A stretch of 64,000 nt of DNA from Melanocharis versteri (lineage: Eukaryota; Chordata; Aves; Passeriformes; Melanocharitidae). Below, piece after piece: positions 25,591-38,500 of this stretch (the stretch's first letter is position 1; each line of letters begins with the position of its first letter). Under the pieces are notes generated by a model. The model was not told the origin of the DNA, did no database searches, and was given only the letters and a program-made list of their open reading frames with translations. A program made the translations under genes and the position numbers. The stretch spans positions 527,617 through 591,616 of the forward strand of contig VZTG01007182.1 of the NCBI GenBank assembly GCA_013397845.1. The letters are read 5' to 3'.

Positions 25591-25960
25591 GCTGAAGAGG
25601 CCACTATGAGGATCTAATCTATGGCTAAGACCACCCCTTGCCTGGCAGTCTGCATTGCCATCAGCTGTATGCATGGCGAGCGCATTGGGGCTTAGATCAG
25701 CTGTCTGTGCCTTCTCCCTCATTAACATGGATAAAAGCGATGGCCTTGCCGGGTGCGCGGCATTCCTCAGCATACCAGCTGCAGCTCCATCCTAATGCAT
25801 CCTCTGGGCTTGGAGAATTAATTAGTTCTGATAGTCACCGTGTTTCAAAATGATGGCTGTCATAACCCCACAGATAAAATTACACACCCCTGGCATTTCC
25901 CACATTGCCCATTCAGGCTCTCCGTAGGCCACCGTTGGCTTCCTCAGATATATGGCACTA
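25591..25960. promoter_or_regulatory. candidate conserved non-coding element
   Basis: Balanced, repeat-free sequence with AATTAATTAG (25816-25825, homeodomain core), CAGCTG E-boxes and GATAA-type words. It lies 3.5 kb upstream of STAB2. The motifs are visible; an enhancer role is inferred and unproven. Confidence 0.25.
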
Positions 25961-28900
25961 GAAAGATTTAACTTGCCAAACCCCTTTTTTTTATATCTCT
26001 TTGTTATGTTCCAATTAAGTCTGTGTTAATCAAAGGCAGTATTTCCCAAATATTCCCCCCTCCTTTCCCCAAGCCTCCTCCTAGGCAACTTGACGGTTTG
26101 TACCCCCCTTCCTCCCACCTACAATTAGCATTCAGACGTTTCTCTTGGCAGAGCCAAACCTCCCTCCCTCTAGGAAGCTTTCTTCTTATGAGCACATTTT
26201 ATATTTCCCTATCCCTCTGCAAGGTGCTTTAGCCAGTTTCCAAACAAAGAGCAAAGTGACTTCCCTCAGACATGTGGAGCCTCCAACTGTATTCAAACAC
26301 CCCTGTGACAGCTTTCCTGCTGTGACTGGCTCTAAAACAGAAGCCACATACAGTAAAAAAACAATAATTCATTTATTTTCTTCTGCTTACTTCCAAATTA
26401 CCAAGTAAGAATATCAAATTTAGCTCAATACTGCCCTCACCCTTGACACTCTCTAAGATCTCACTAAATAGGCTGCACCCCTGGGAGAGGAGCTGAGCTG
26501 CAAGTAGGGTAGAACATACCAGGAAAGCAGTACCAGCTTTTATCGTGCAGAGCTCACAGATTTTCAGGCTGCAATGAGTGCTTTTTTTCAAAGCAGTCTT
26601 CTTTCTTTCTTATTTCTTCCTCAGAAATGGTGCTCCAGCAATATGGTTGTGAAATGGCTGAGCTTTGTATGAGTCTCTGAGGCCTCATCATATGAAGCTC
26701 AGTCACCTCTGTTTGAGAGAGCTCCACATTCTGAAAGTTAAGGGGAACAATACACAATGCAAGCTCTGTAGTCAATAATCAGTTAATGTTTTTAAAAATG
26801 CAAGAAACTGTGTGGTCATCAAAACCGCGTAGAGCAAGGTGAGTGCTACCACCATCGTGTCAGTATCTCTGCTGATTTTTATTTACATTAGAGCTGACCT
26901 CACAAACCTGGCTCTGAGAAAGAGCAACTACCTCATTGTGATGCTGAAATAAGTTGTGGCACAAACATCGTTTTCAAAAACTTCTACATAAATGAACCAG
27001 CACATTTTCTCTGTTGGTTGACGTTTACAGCACAGAAACAGAAGCACTAACTTGAGGAGAGGCAGCAGGTGGTTGAAGAAATTAAAAGTACAACCAGTTC
27101 ACAATTACTTAAAGTAGGAGCATCCAGTCCAGGAATGCAATAGCAGAGCAGAGGAAAACTGTGACACACAGAAGGGAATGCCCCAGCACATGGTATTTGC
27201 AGTATTAAAGTACACATGGCGACTCTTAATAATCTTTTTCACCAGGCTGCTTGCAACCTGAAAGTTTTCAGAGGTACAAGAGTGACCAGCAGCTGAGACA
27301 CAGGGCATCTGAGGAGGGGGGCTTGGCTGGGCTCCCCGTGCCAAACTGACCCCAGCTTTCAGGAAGCCTGCTCCACGGCTGGCAGACACCCTGGAATGCT
27401 GCACAGGCTGCTCCAAGTACTGAGGTGCCACCTGCCCAGCCCCAGGGCCCCAGGGAGCCCCAGCCTGAGTGCCAGGTGACCTTTTAGCCTGTATTTCTGC
27501 CCAAAGCAGGGCAGGAGCCAGCCAGGCAGAGTTGGAGTCAGAGCCTTGCACAGTTTGTAGCCTCCATGAAGAAGGAAAATGCCCATCACCAACAGAAGGA
27601 AAGGGTGGCTCGTCCCTGTGGAACAAGGAAAGCAGTCATAGCAGTTAGTGAGGAGGCCATGCTCTGACGAGAAGGGAGAGGAAGGAAAGGGAAAAAGAGT
27701 TTACTTCACACAAATGCCTATACGAGAGGCAAGAGCAGATAACGAGAGAGCTGATGCTGTTACTTTTTATCTCAGTCTACAGGACAGGAAAGGGACGTGC
27801 TTGATTTACAGCTCCTTTCACCGCTGCGCTGCCTGAGGTGGTGACAGGCAGGAGACCCAGGCGACCTCGAGCTGCTGAAGAAGCTGTCAGCTCCTGCCAG
27901 CACCCCACAGGCACCAGGCAGACGTGTTTTGCCCAGGTGGCACGGACCCTGCCCAGACAGACACGCTGCCCACGCTCCAACAAGGCACTTCTGCAGAAGA
28001 GGGAGGGTAAGTTTAGCTCCCAAACATCCCACAGAGAGTGGGATGCGGCCATGGGCTATCACCACACAGAAGAGGAGATCCTCCAGGATTCTGCTTTTGG
28101 AGTAAAACCTGAGCCACCCCTTCCGCCAGGCCAGACTGTACATTGTGTGCAAAGCCAAAGTAACGTGAAAGGCCTTGACCTGAGAAAAATGAAACAGCCC
28201 TTCTCAGGAACATGCCTGCTGTCAGCATGTCCATCACAACCCTGGCTGCTATCACGTCTGCATAAACAAGGAATGATTTACTTTCCTCATCATATAGAGA
28301 AAGGAACAGGATCTGGTGAGTGCACAGGAAACACCTTGCTCTGCCAGCTCCAGCAATTTTGCGGTATTCTTTTAGAGCCTATAACAAAAGTAGATGGATT
28401 TGTACATTATGTTATATGTTTATCACCGCTGAGTTCTTTAGGAAAAACACACAGAGTTAAAGATAAGATGTACAAAGCACAGCTTTGTATTAAGGCACCC
28501 TTAAGGAGTACCTCCAAATGACACAAAAAATTCTAAGGTTGGGGGGACCAGGCAAAGCTGACAAACTGGATAGAGCCAAATTATTGGGTATTCGAGACAT
28601 GAGAGAACCTGCCCTTGCAAGACTGACCAGAGCAGCAGCAAAGAGCAGCACTAGAAATGAGCTGAAAAACTCTGAGAAGAAAGAAAAAGTCTTGCTTTTG
28701 GCAAATCAAAATGGCAAAATCGTAATGCTATTGGCAAATCTGAATATTCATCTCTCCCAACCACATCCAATTAATGTAGCTGAGTCAATTAATTTTCCTC
28801 TGCTTAGCTCCATAAAATCAGTCAAAATTATTTAACAAAAAATCGCAAAAATGGGGGGAAATGCTCCTTTTTACCCAGCTAACAAAAGCTGGAAGATGTT

Positions 28901-29178
28901 CTCTTGGCCTCCTGAGATAAAATCAGTAGTATTTCTCCCAGAACCACATTGGGGGCACCCACCCCTATGTTACTAGGGATGATAAGCCAACTTCTAGAGA
29001 TCCTTTGCTCTCCCTTAGATCAGTTAACCATTGTAATAATAAGAAGCACAGTAGATACTCCAGCCCTCTGCCTACGCTCACCTAAAAGAAGAAATCATCT
29101 TCTGTCATAACAGTTCAGTGTCCTTGGTTTTGTACTGTCAACAGCTCCAGAGAGAAGAATAAATGATCAGAGCCCTGT
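25961..29178. other. STAB2 5' flank, no gene seen
   Basis: Contains locally GC-richer sections (27260-27600 and 27830-28100) with long chance frames on both strands, including a 227-codon plus frame at 27838-28521 that opens with GTG rather than ATG. None shows a known domain. Confidence 0.4.
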
Positions 29179-29442
29179 CAGGATATCCTGTCATTCAGTG
29201 AGGGAGGCTTTATTCAGCTTTCCAGTGAAAACTTTCAGCAAATACCCTGCATTTTGGAATCTCTCCTGCCTGGGCAAGCTCCACATGCCGTATCCTTCAC
29301 TCATTTACCTTGGGGAAGACAAGAGTCCTGTTAAAATATTTGCCTGAGAATGCAGAAGAAATAGCACCCCTAACAATCATTTTACATCAGAATTTGAATT
29401 TTCATGTTTGGAGGGCTCTGAAAGAAAAAAGTCCAACTCACA
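29179..29442 (+). promoter_or_regulatory. STAB2: probable STAB2 proximal promoter and 5' UTR
   Basis: Directly upstream of the start codon. It contains the perfect 12-base palindrome CAGGATATCCTG (29179-29190), which has ETS-like GGAT cores on both strands, and a TATA-like TTAAAATATT (29331-29340). A start about 30 bases after that would give a 5' UTR of roughly 80 bases. ETS control fits an endothelial gene. The transcription start is inferred, and a non-coding exon further upstream cannot be excluded. Confidence 0.4.
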
Positions 29443-29526
29443 ATGGAAAAAAGTCCAGGGTTTTTATTCCTTTTTGCTTTTTTGGTTGCAGTGAAACTAT
29501 GTTTGACATCACAAGTCCAAGATGAG
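29443..29526 (+). CDS. STAB2: STAB2 exon 1: start codon and signal peptide
   Basis: Encodes residues 1-28. The short charged start MEKSPG is followed by the hydrophobic core [15 protein letters not shown], with likely cleavage shortly after, near TSQ. The start has an A at -3 and a G at +4 (a strong Kozak context). The donor is GAG|GTAAGA and the exon ends in phase 0. Sequence before the cysteine-rich part diverges from human, as usual for signal peptides. Confidence 0.9.
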
Positions 29527-32500
29527 GTAAGAAGCAGCTTTTTACTTAATGGATTATTATTTTTCTATAATACTCTGTGTTACAGAGAGAACAGTTATCA
29601 GACACTGTATTTCATAGAAGAAAAACCCACTTTAACAGCCAGTGGTGCATACAACAATGAATTATAACCTAAGAGCTCTGTAATTCAGTCTTCTGAAATA
29701 ACAGAAATGCATCTGTTTATTCTGCATGTGATACAGCATGAGTACACTGAAAAAGTCTCTAAAAATGGCAAATCTGGCAGAAGACTGTAAATGATGCATT
29801 TATCAGAAGACATTGATTGGGATTTCTGATAATTCAGAAGATGAAAGCAGAAATTTTTCTATAATGAAAATTATCTGTTCCTACTAACTAAAAGGAGGAA
29901 AAGCTATTTTAGATAGGTAAGGGAAAAAATCTAAGGAATTGAACTATTTAAAATAATAACACAAAGTTATAAACATAATTAAAGGGTTTGTAGACCTTTG
30001 GGGAAGTGGCGCATTTGTCATGTACAAATACTATGAATCTATGGAATTTCACAACATCTGTTTTCATCACCCTTGTAGAGAGGCAGAACACATTTAGAAG
30101 AGGAAGCAAAATGACAGAAATTGGGAGGGGGAAAGAGAAGACACTCAGGTGTTTTGTTGCTATTTTTGTTGGTTGGTTGCAGCTTTTAAATGGAAAAATA
30201 CATTGAAATGTACAAAAAGTACCAGGAAATATGTTAAAGTTATTTGTTTTCTTGAAAAAAAAAATAAAAGAAGAGACACTAAAAGGTCAACTTTCTTCCA
30301 TTTTCTCTAAAAGCAAAAAGGGACAATGAGGAAATGAGAGAAAGTAGAAAAAATGCTACCATTCTAAAACAAATAGTGTTTTACACCTGGTGGTAGAGAA
30401 AGGGCATAAGTTATTTTTATCTAAATTTTTCCTTTTCAAAATTCTCAGTGAATTTTATTGTTCCAAATATGAAATTTTGTGGGGTGCCTTTTTGATGACA
30501 ACCTAATGTCTTCAAGCTGCATCCACATTATACCTACATCTGAAAAAAGGTCACACTTTTACTTCAAAGGCACCTGAAAAGCATCTACACAGCAAAAGGG
30601 TTTCACTACCCAAATACTTCAGTGTTACCCAAATCAGATTTCAACAGTGCACTTATGAAGACTAAAATTTGACACCTAAATAGATTTTGAAATGTGCTTA
30701 TAATTGTGTGATGGCAATCATTTAGCGGCTCAGAGGTTATGAAGCCAAATCTCCTGATGCATCCTCACAAACTTTGCTGCTGAAATGTCCAGCTGTCAAG
30801 GAGAGAAACTGCTGCGTGAGGGCTTCATCCAGGACCACCATGGGACACGTAAAAATCCTGCCCAAGGTGCCAGGGTACCCACCCAGGCCAGCTGAGAGGT
30901 TCTGCAGAGGCTGCAGCATCCCACATGTGCCCAGAAGGTCCAGTACCCTCTGGACTGCACAGGGTTACGTTGCTGGTTTTTAAAAACCATACTCTGAATT
31001 AGGTCATTTCTCACCATTTGTGAATTATGAACTTACTTCTACAAATACCAGAAGAAAGAAGATGAAGCCAACATTATACGTAGTTCAGCAAAGACTTACT
31101 GGTTTAAAATAGATACTTAAAAACAGGTTAAAAAAAACCCCAAGGCTGCTCTTCTCAGTGTGCTCTGGTGGGGTCAGCCCAAAACCTCCACCAGATTTGA
31201 AGGCAAAGCTAAATGTTATTCTTTTACACCAATCTGAAAATACCAGCCATAACTCTTTAGATGGATACAGTGGTGCTGATTTAATTTTGCCTCCTCCACG
31301 TCTTGTTTAATTTTTTCCTTTGAGTGGAGAAGGTACTTGTCAGCAACTTTGGAACTAACACTCCGTAGGCTGATGCTGTCTCTGTAACCTGGCTTTTAGG
31401 TCTGACAAACTTAGTATTTGTTGATAAAGCACTCTTAGGAAAAATATTACACTTAGAAGGGTTTGTCCTGCAGTGGCTGGACATACTTTGTGCAGACAAA
31501 GCTACTGCAAAGTGCTAATGTGTCGCCTATTACCTAGTTTAGCTCCAAAACAAGGAGCTCCTGCTGAAAGGAAAAGAGCTTGCAGCTGCAAGTGAGAACA
31601 AAGCTGAGTTGAACTTGTCATTTTTCAGCAATGTCACACAGGGTAGTGTTTTTCCTTCTTGTTAATAATCCTTCTCCTACTGCAGGTGAAGAAACGATGT
31701 GATCAAAAGCTGCTCATTAGAATGAAAACCAAATGTGTACCTTGCTCTTTAAACCTTGACACCCAGTGCCCTGCTGGGTACATCAAAATTACCAACGGGA
31801 CTGGGACACCAGACTGCAGGTATCTCCTCTGTCAGAGCTTTTTCTCATGAATGTTGTTCTCCATTAATTAAAAAATGCTAATTCATATCAAAAATGCTCT
31901 AGTCTATGCAATTTTCTTATGGAACATTTACCATTGGCTTCACCAACTCCAGAACTCAAGCTCCATTCAGGGTATTTGATGCTTGAAATTAATCAGCAAG
32001 TGATATAAGAGGAAAATAAACATTGCTATTGATGATCTATCAGATTTTCTCTTGAATAATATCATAGAATCTTTTCCTTATTTATTCTGCATACTTAATA
32101 TGAATGATACAAAAATATATGAAAAATATATATTATCATATTGTATTTATGTGTTAATCTTACACATCATATAAATAACGTATTTTTCACACTTCTAGAA
32201 TGGGGAGTTGTGGGGGTGAAAGTCAGGAGGAGATATCTCAAGACCAATTTGAAATCTTGCCATTCAGATTAGGGGGAAAAAAAGCGCAGTATTTTAGGGA
32301 AAATGTAACTACTTTAGAGAAAATACGATTATTTTGAGCTTACTTAGTATTTAAAGAACCTTGATATTAAACAATTTTTAAAATACTGTTTCAAATCAAA
32401 ACTTAGAGGAATGTGCTGTATTTAGGCTGGGGCAGGAAGATAAATACACTGTTCAAAAGAAACAGCTCCAAGGGTCTTTTCAGACCTTGATATTCAATGT

Positions 32501-35500
32501 ATGTCTTAATGAAGAAAAAAAGGCAGATCCATGCAACTAAGCTTAAAGTGCTCTTGTCTGAAAGGAGAAGGGGAAGTTAAGAATTTCATTTTTTCCCCAC
32601 GGGAGGCTTGTAAGTACTTTAAAGCAGCGCTAACTTCTTTTCCTCAGGTATTACCTGGAAATTAAAACACACACACTTTCTTTTCCGGGCTGTCGGCATC
32701 GTTGTGTGAAGGAATTTGAGCAGCCTGAGTGCTGCCAGGGACACTGGGGCCCAGACTGCATGGGTAAGTTGTTTTGGGCTTTGGGATTTTATTTTCACCT
32801 AGAATTTGTATATAAATAAAGCAGCAACTTATCTTCTTTTCAGAAACTATTGCTGTGAGAAGTTTGCTCCTCAGAGCTTGTTATAAAAGTAGAAATAAAT
32901 AGCATTTTTCAGCTAAAACTTAGAGGATTTGAAGAAAAACAGATATTCAAAGTTTCATTTAAAAAAGAAAAATTCATAGAAAAATTTAAAGAGCCTCAGA
33001 AAATCTCCTTGATTTTGAGATTTTCAAAACAAATCATTACAGTCAATGCCTGCAAAATTATTCATTTGGGAGAACCCCCATGATGAATTTTAAAAATTAA
33101 GATTTTCAAATCACAAGTTTGAATGTTTCATTTTATGCCAAAACCACCCTCATCTGCATCTGAAATATTTCCAAATCTCTTTAATTTTTTACTTTGTGAT
33201 GCAGGGAGGATCTTTTCTTTCAGCTCAACTTGAAACAGTTTCTTGAACTGCTTGTGAATGCTGAAGGCCATTACTGAAGCAAGGGAATCAGGAGTGCCTC
33301 CCCTCCTGCTGCCCCTTCCTCAGGAAAAGCTTTTCAGCATCTTCACAAGAGCATCAGATCTCAAGCCACCAAGATGGGCATCCAGACCCACAGAGGAAGC
33401 TTCCCTGCCCAGCCAGAGTGTTTCCTCCTTTAGTTAATGGCCTCAAGGTCTGTTTCAATGTCCGTGAAGTCCTTCGTCCACAAAATAGATTTTAAAAAAT
33501 TGCAATTTTAGCCCAAGCTATTATTTAAATACCAGTCATTTGTCTACTAAAGGAAAACAGTTTAAATACCGGTCATTTATCTACTAAAGGAAAGCAGTCC
33601 AACTGCAGCTCACAGAAGCTTTAAGAGAAAAGGCAGGCAAAGAGCTGAGTGCATAGTGTGCGCTCATGTCTTCTGAAGAGGGTGACTTGTGTGGTGCTTC
33701 ACCACCCCATCACCAAATCCACCTCGTCGTCCCATAATCAGGGTGCTCTGGGCAGCCACACAAGGGGCATGAGGATTTCTGGAGAGGAGCAGAGTCCCCT
33801 GCCCCAGAGTCAGAGCCCTGCCTGCACCACTGTGTGAAGGAGGCTGCAAAGGCAAGGAAGCCCTCTCTTCCTTTGGACAAACTTCCTGACCCCAAAAAGC
33901 AAAGAATCAAGGTCTCGGCATTGTTTCTGCTTTCATTTGGAGGAAAAAAAAATAGTTATCTTTATGTTATCACAAATTCTGTAACAGAATACTGCACGAA
34001 ATGCAATATTTGGAGGAAAGACAGTCCTTCCTGGGGCCGGGCCAAAATCCCTGACTAGGGGTTTACTTCACATTTAGCATCTGATGGCCAGGACAAAATT
34101 AGGTCCTAAATAGCACTCTGACTTCCTTAAATGATAGGACATGCTGAAACACACAGTGTGAATGCAAGATCTTTTGTCCTCTTCCCTTCCCACAAAGCAC
34201 ACCAAGCCATCCAGCTACACACCAGTCCTGCTGTAAAAAGTCATAAAGTCAAACGAGAAAAGTACAGGGTCAGGAAAAGTCTGGGGTAGAGAGCACAGCC
34301 TTTCAACACTGCCAGTATCATCCAGCCACAGGTACTAGAGCTGGTGGAGCTCAGGTGCAGCAGGAGCTGCTCCCTAGCCCAGCACAGGTTCCCACTCTGG
34401 GCAAATATTTCCACGGCTCCAAAGAAAAGCCTGGGCACCAACTGAAAGGTTTGTGGCATGACCAACTGAGCAGAAAGCACTGGAAGAATAATGGGAAGGA
34501 AAATGTGAGAAGAAAAAATAAAGGCCAAGAGGGAAGATACTTCATTTAATGCTATTAAATTATATGGTCCAAAATATTTCTTTACAAGTACTACCCACTG
34601 CTTCAGCCTCACAAGGAGTCAGGTGAAGAGAAGTATTTTAAGAGGCTGCATTTGATAATGCTTGGGAAGCGCTGATTTTAACTCCATGAGAAAAAAAAGA
34701 GGTTACAGATTTAGGCTCTTTTGACCGAGATTCCAAGATTTGGCCTTCACATTCTGACAGCTGTTAAGAGATAAGCAAGAGCATATCTTTCTTAGTGCTT
34801 TTCAAAAAGCATCCTCAATAAAAGCAAAGGTCTCGCCTCACCCCAGGGTGGCAGCAGGTGACTGTGCCAGCACTGCTCCACTGTCCCAGCACTGCCTCCT
34901 GCGGCCCTGCTGGCTGCAGGAAGCACTTTATCTGCCTGGCCAAACTTGTTCGACAATATGGTAATTTACCCAACTTCTGATAAAGCTGTCCCTCGGTGCT
35001 GGTATCAAAACAAGAGACAAGATGTAGGGAAGACAAGGAAGAGTGTAATGAATGCCAATGGCAAAAAAAACCCCCTGCTTTGTCAACAATTTTGAAGTAA
35101 CTTTTCCTAGGAATTACACCATGATCTCTGAGTTTTCTCTATCCTTGCACATTCAATAAAAGCATCAGTGCAAGTAATTTTTTTTCCATTCTGTGCAAAT
35201 ATTAAACAGTTGCCATGAGTCCTGAAGATAAGATTTAGCTATCGCACAGTAGCCAGAAAACAAGATTCACTAAAAGCCACTTTAAAGATTAAAGTATGCA
35301 CATTTATTACTTTCCTTCAATTGTGGTTATTTAACCTAAATTCTTAAAACATCTTATTATTTCAGCATGTATGAGATAAACAGCACTAAAATTTTCGTCT
35401 TTAAATGTATTGGTTTTTCAAAAGGAGCTTACACGGATCCAATAGACCTCAGACTACATTAAGGAATAAATTAAGAAATATTAACAGACTGGTATAAAGC

Positions 35501-38500
35501 CAAAGCTTTCAGTGGAATTAAGTGTACACATATGCACATCCACTTATTTGCTCATCACTCTGTGCAAATCAAATTCATTTTCACTAAAACTTCCACATTA
35601 CTTAAATACTCTAAATCAGGATTAACTTAGGCAGGGGGAGCATAAATCCAGTGCTGCCCATCTCCACCCACACAGAACAAACTCTGAGACTCTTTATAAG
35701 CAATAAATCTTACTAGTAAGGTAGAGCAGAGTACCTGTGAGGCCAGTAGGAGTTTGATATATTTAGATACCACCTGCATCAAAATTATGGTACCTAATGG
35801 GAATTCTAATTACAGGAAGGAGAGGCTTATGGAAGAGAGTTAATACATCATTTTCAAGGAGGGGCAGGACAACTGTGAAAAATAAGGGTATCCCTATAGG
35901 ACAGAAAACCTGACAGAATTATCTGACTAAAAACCACTGTAATAAACGTTTCCTAGAGGCCATGTTTCAGTAAAGATTTGGATCTTGAAACCTTTCAAAC
36001 AAGAAAAACGAGCTATTTTTATTTGTAAATGTGGTCATTTTTTCTTATCTCATCCTGCTGGCTGGGGTTTTTGTTCAGACTGTCCCACCTTCTATGCCAC
36101 TGCCTGTAATCACAGTTTTAGCACCAGAGGCACTGAAGAGCATAACACACCTTTGGCACACAAGTTTTATTACTGACCACTGCCCCTTGGACAGGATTTG
36201 GTTGTGAGATATCTAGATCTCAATTTCCAAGATCATTTGAATCAATAATCGCAGTCTTGCAGAGATAGCAGGGAAAAGGAAAAATTTTCCATGTAAAGCA
36301 AATGCAACTTTTGGCAGGGACAAAAAAAGGCTTATTAAACTCGATCTTAGCATCAAATAAAATCCTGAGAGCAAATTATCAATCCATCAGAGTTGCATCA
36401 ACACACAGAAGTGGCCAGGCAAGCTCAACTCGTATCAGAAAATCCAGCAGCTTCGGGTGTGGCAGACAGATGTGGATCAGCAGGGACAAAACCATATGGT
36501 ACTTTAGAATAAGAAAATTTTTTTTGTTCAATCCTTTGACTACAGTCACCAGCCTAAGTTCCCAGACTAGAGAGGGTGATGGTCTCTGCTGATGCTAAGA
36601 TTCCAGCGAAGAGATTCAAGCAGCTGCAAAACAGCAACTGCCAGCCAGGGTCCCTGCCTGGCCCAAGACCCTGCAGCTGCCAAGGCTGTCACCTGTAGTG
36701 CAAGAGGAGCACAAAGGTCAGAGCAAGGTGACTGATGGCTTAAACACTTAATTTCCAGCATGTCCAGGAGGAGCTGCATCACCATGCAATGGGAGAGGAC
36801 GCTGCTCACAGGGCATAACTGGGAATGGAACATGCACTTGTCAGGTACGTCCTTCCTTTCACATGAGAAAAAAATACAGCAATAACATGTAAGCTGTCCT
36901 AGTGAATAATGTATGTTCTACTGTATAAATACATGAAAGGAAAGTATTCCAGAAACAGCAGGGATGATCAGCTTGGAGTTCATTTTTTTTGCTTGGATTG
37001 CATTAGTCTTCACACTCTTATTTCTACAGACTTAAGCGTGATCGGGTGAAATTATATAGTTTTTTCATCTTGCCTTCCTGAGGTGTTTTGAGTTCCCTTG
37101 GTTTTTTACAATGTGCTATTACTTGTGACTTTTTGCCTTAATTAGAAAGTACTTTTACGTGGGGCTATACTCTCCATACATTGTTCCTTTGCTGAGAGTG
37201 CAATGCGTAGTGCTTAACCTCAGGCAAACAGATTTTTGAGAAAAAATTCAAACTAATCTTTCCTATTTCCCCCTCTACTGGTTCATCTTTACATCAAAAA
37301 TCCTCTTCTGGGGACATGTGAAAAAGAGACAGAGGTAGAAGTAGCCGGAAAATATAACCCAATAATTGTAAGCCTGATTTGGACATTAGGCTTGATTACA
37401 GTGCTTCATTGTTAACTTGACATTCAGAACATCTGATTTGAAGATCTACAAATTATTTTTTAAAAAGATGTGGCGGCAAGATTGTTCAAAAGACAATGTT
37501 TTCTAGATTGTGGTAGCTATTCATTGAAACTTTCACATGATTTTGTTTTGGCAGCGAAAGATGCTGTTTTCAGCCTGCTAAGCATATATCTCTCTGTGTA
37601 GAGACAGATGAGAAACTTAAAGTTTTGATTTCCATTGTGTAATTCACAGAAAGGGTTTGGTGGGACAGCCTGTGAAAAGTGTACTGAAGACAATTTATTC
37701 GGTCCTGACTGCACATCAGGTAAGTTTGAAGTGGCTTTATTTGATTAGGGAAAAGAAGGGAGTGAAAGCTGTATTCAGACTCTAAGAAATCACAGTGAGA
37801 TGGGTAGAGGCCCCAAAGATTTCCCAGTAAGGGCTGCTGTCTGCCTCAGAGAACACAATGGGGGAAGGAAAGAGAGCTCCTCACTCTATTCTGTGCCAGG
37901 GAGATACATAATCCTGTCAAAAGTGTGAAAAAGGGTGTGTTTGGTTTAGTTTTGGGGTTTGAGGGGTTGATGAATTCACTGATTAGCCATACATCTATCA
38001 GAAGTGGAAGTCTGAGGGAGGGATTAAAGCTGTGTGCACTTATTAGAATGTATATGGATCACAAGTACATTTATTCGTATAACATTTTCCACTTTTGCCT
38101 GTTTCTTAATGGTCTCTACTATTTTACCTTCCCGACCCTTGCTGAAAATCACACTGAAAAGCCAGAAAGCTGTCTGAAAAACAAATTAAAACAGTCTTAT
38201 TCTTAAGAGGTAATAGTTGTTTATCTCTAAGTAAAACTCCTTTTCTTCCCTCAAGATCTACATAATGTTACTTCTAAGGAGTCACAAATGGTCTCAATTT
38301 AAATAATCCGTGTTGGCCTTTCTACACTGATCCTGCACCACCCCTGGCTCAAAGGCCCTTTTTCCACCAGCTGTCCACTGGATGCCAGTGTTGATACACA
38401 GAAATGTAACCGAGCCAGCATTTTCATGAAAATAGGCTACTTGCATGAATTCAATATCATAAATGTAATTATTTTCCAAGAAGCTACTGGAGGATTCAAT

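Noticed and set aside
27105..27626. 173-codon minus frame
   Set aside because: Proline- and alanine-rich by composition, no domain, second frame open in the same place.
27838..28521. 227-codon open plus frame, the longest outside STAB2
   Set aside because: It opens with GTG, not ATG, lies in a GC-richer stretch where stops are scarce, has no recognisable domain, and a frame this long is only mildly unusual in 64 kb of six frames.
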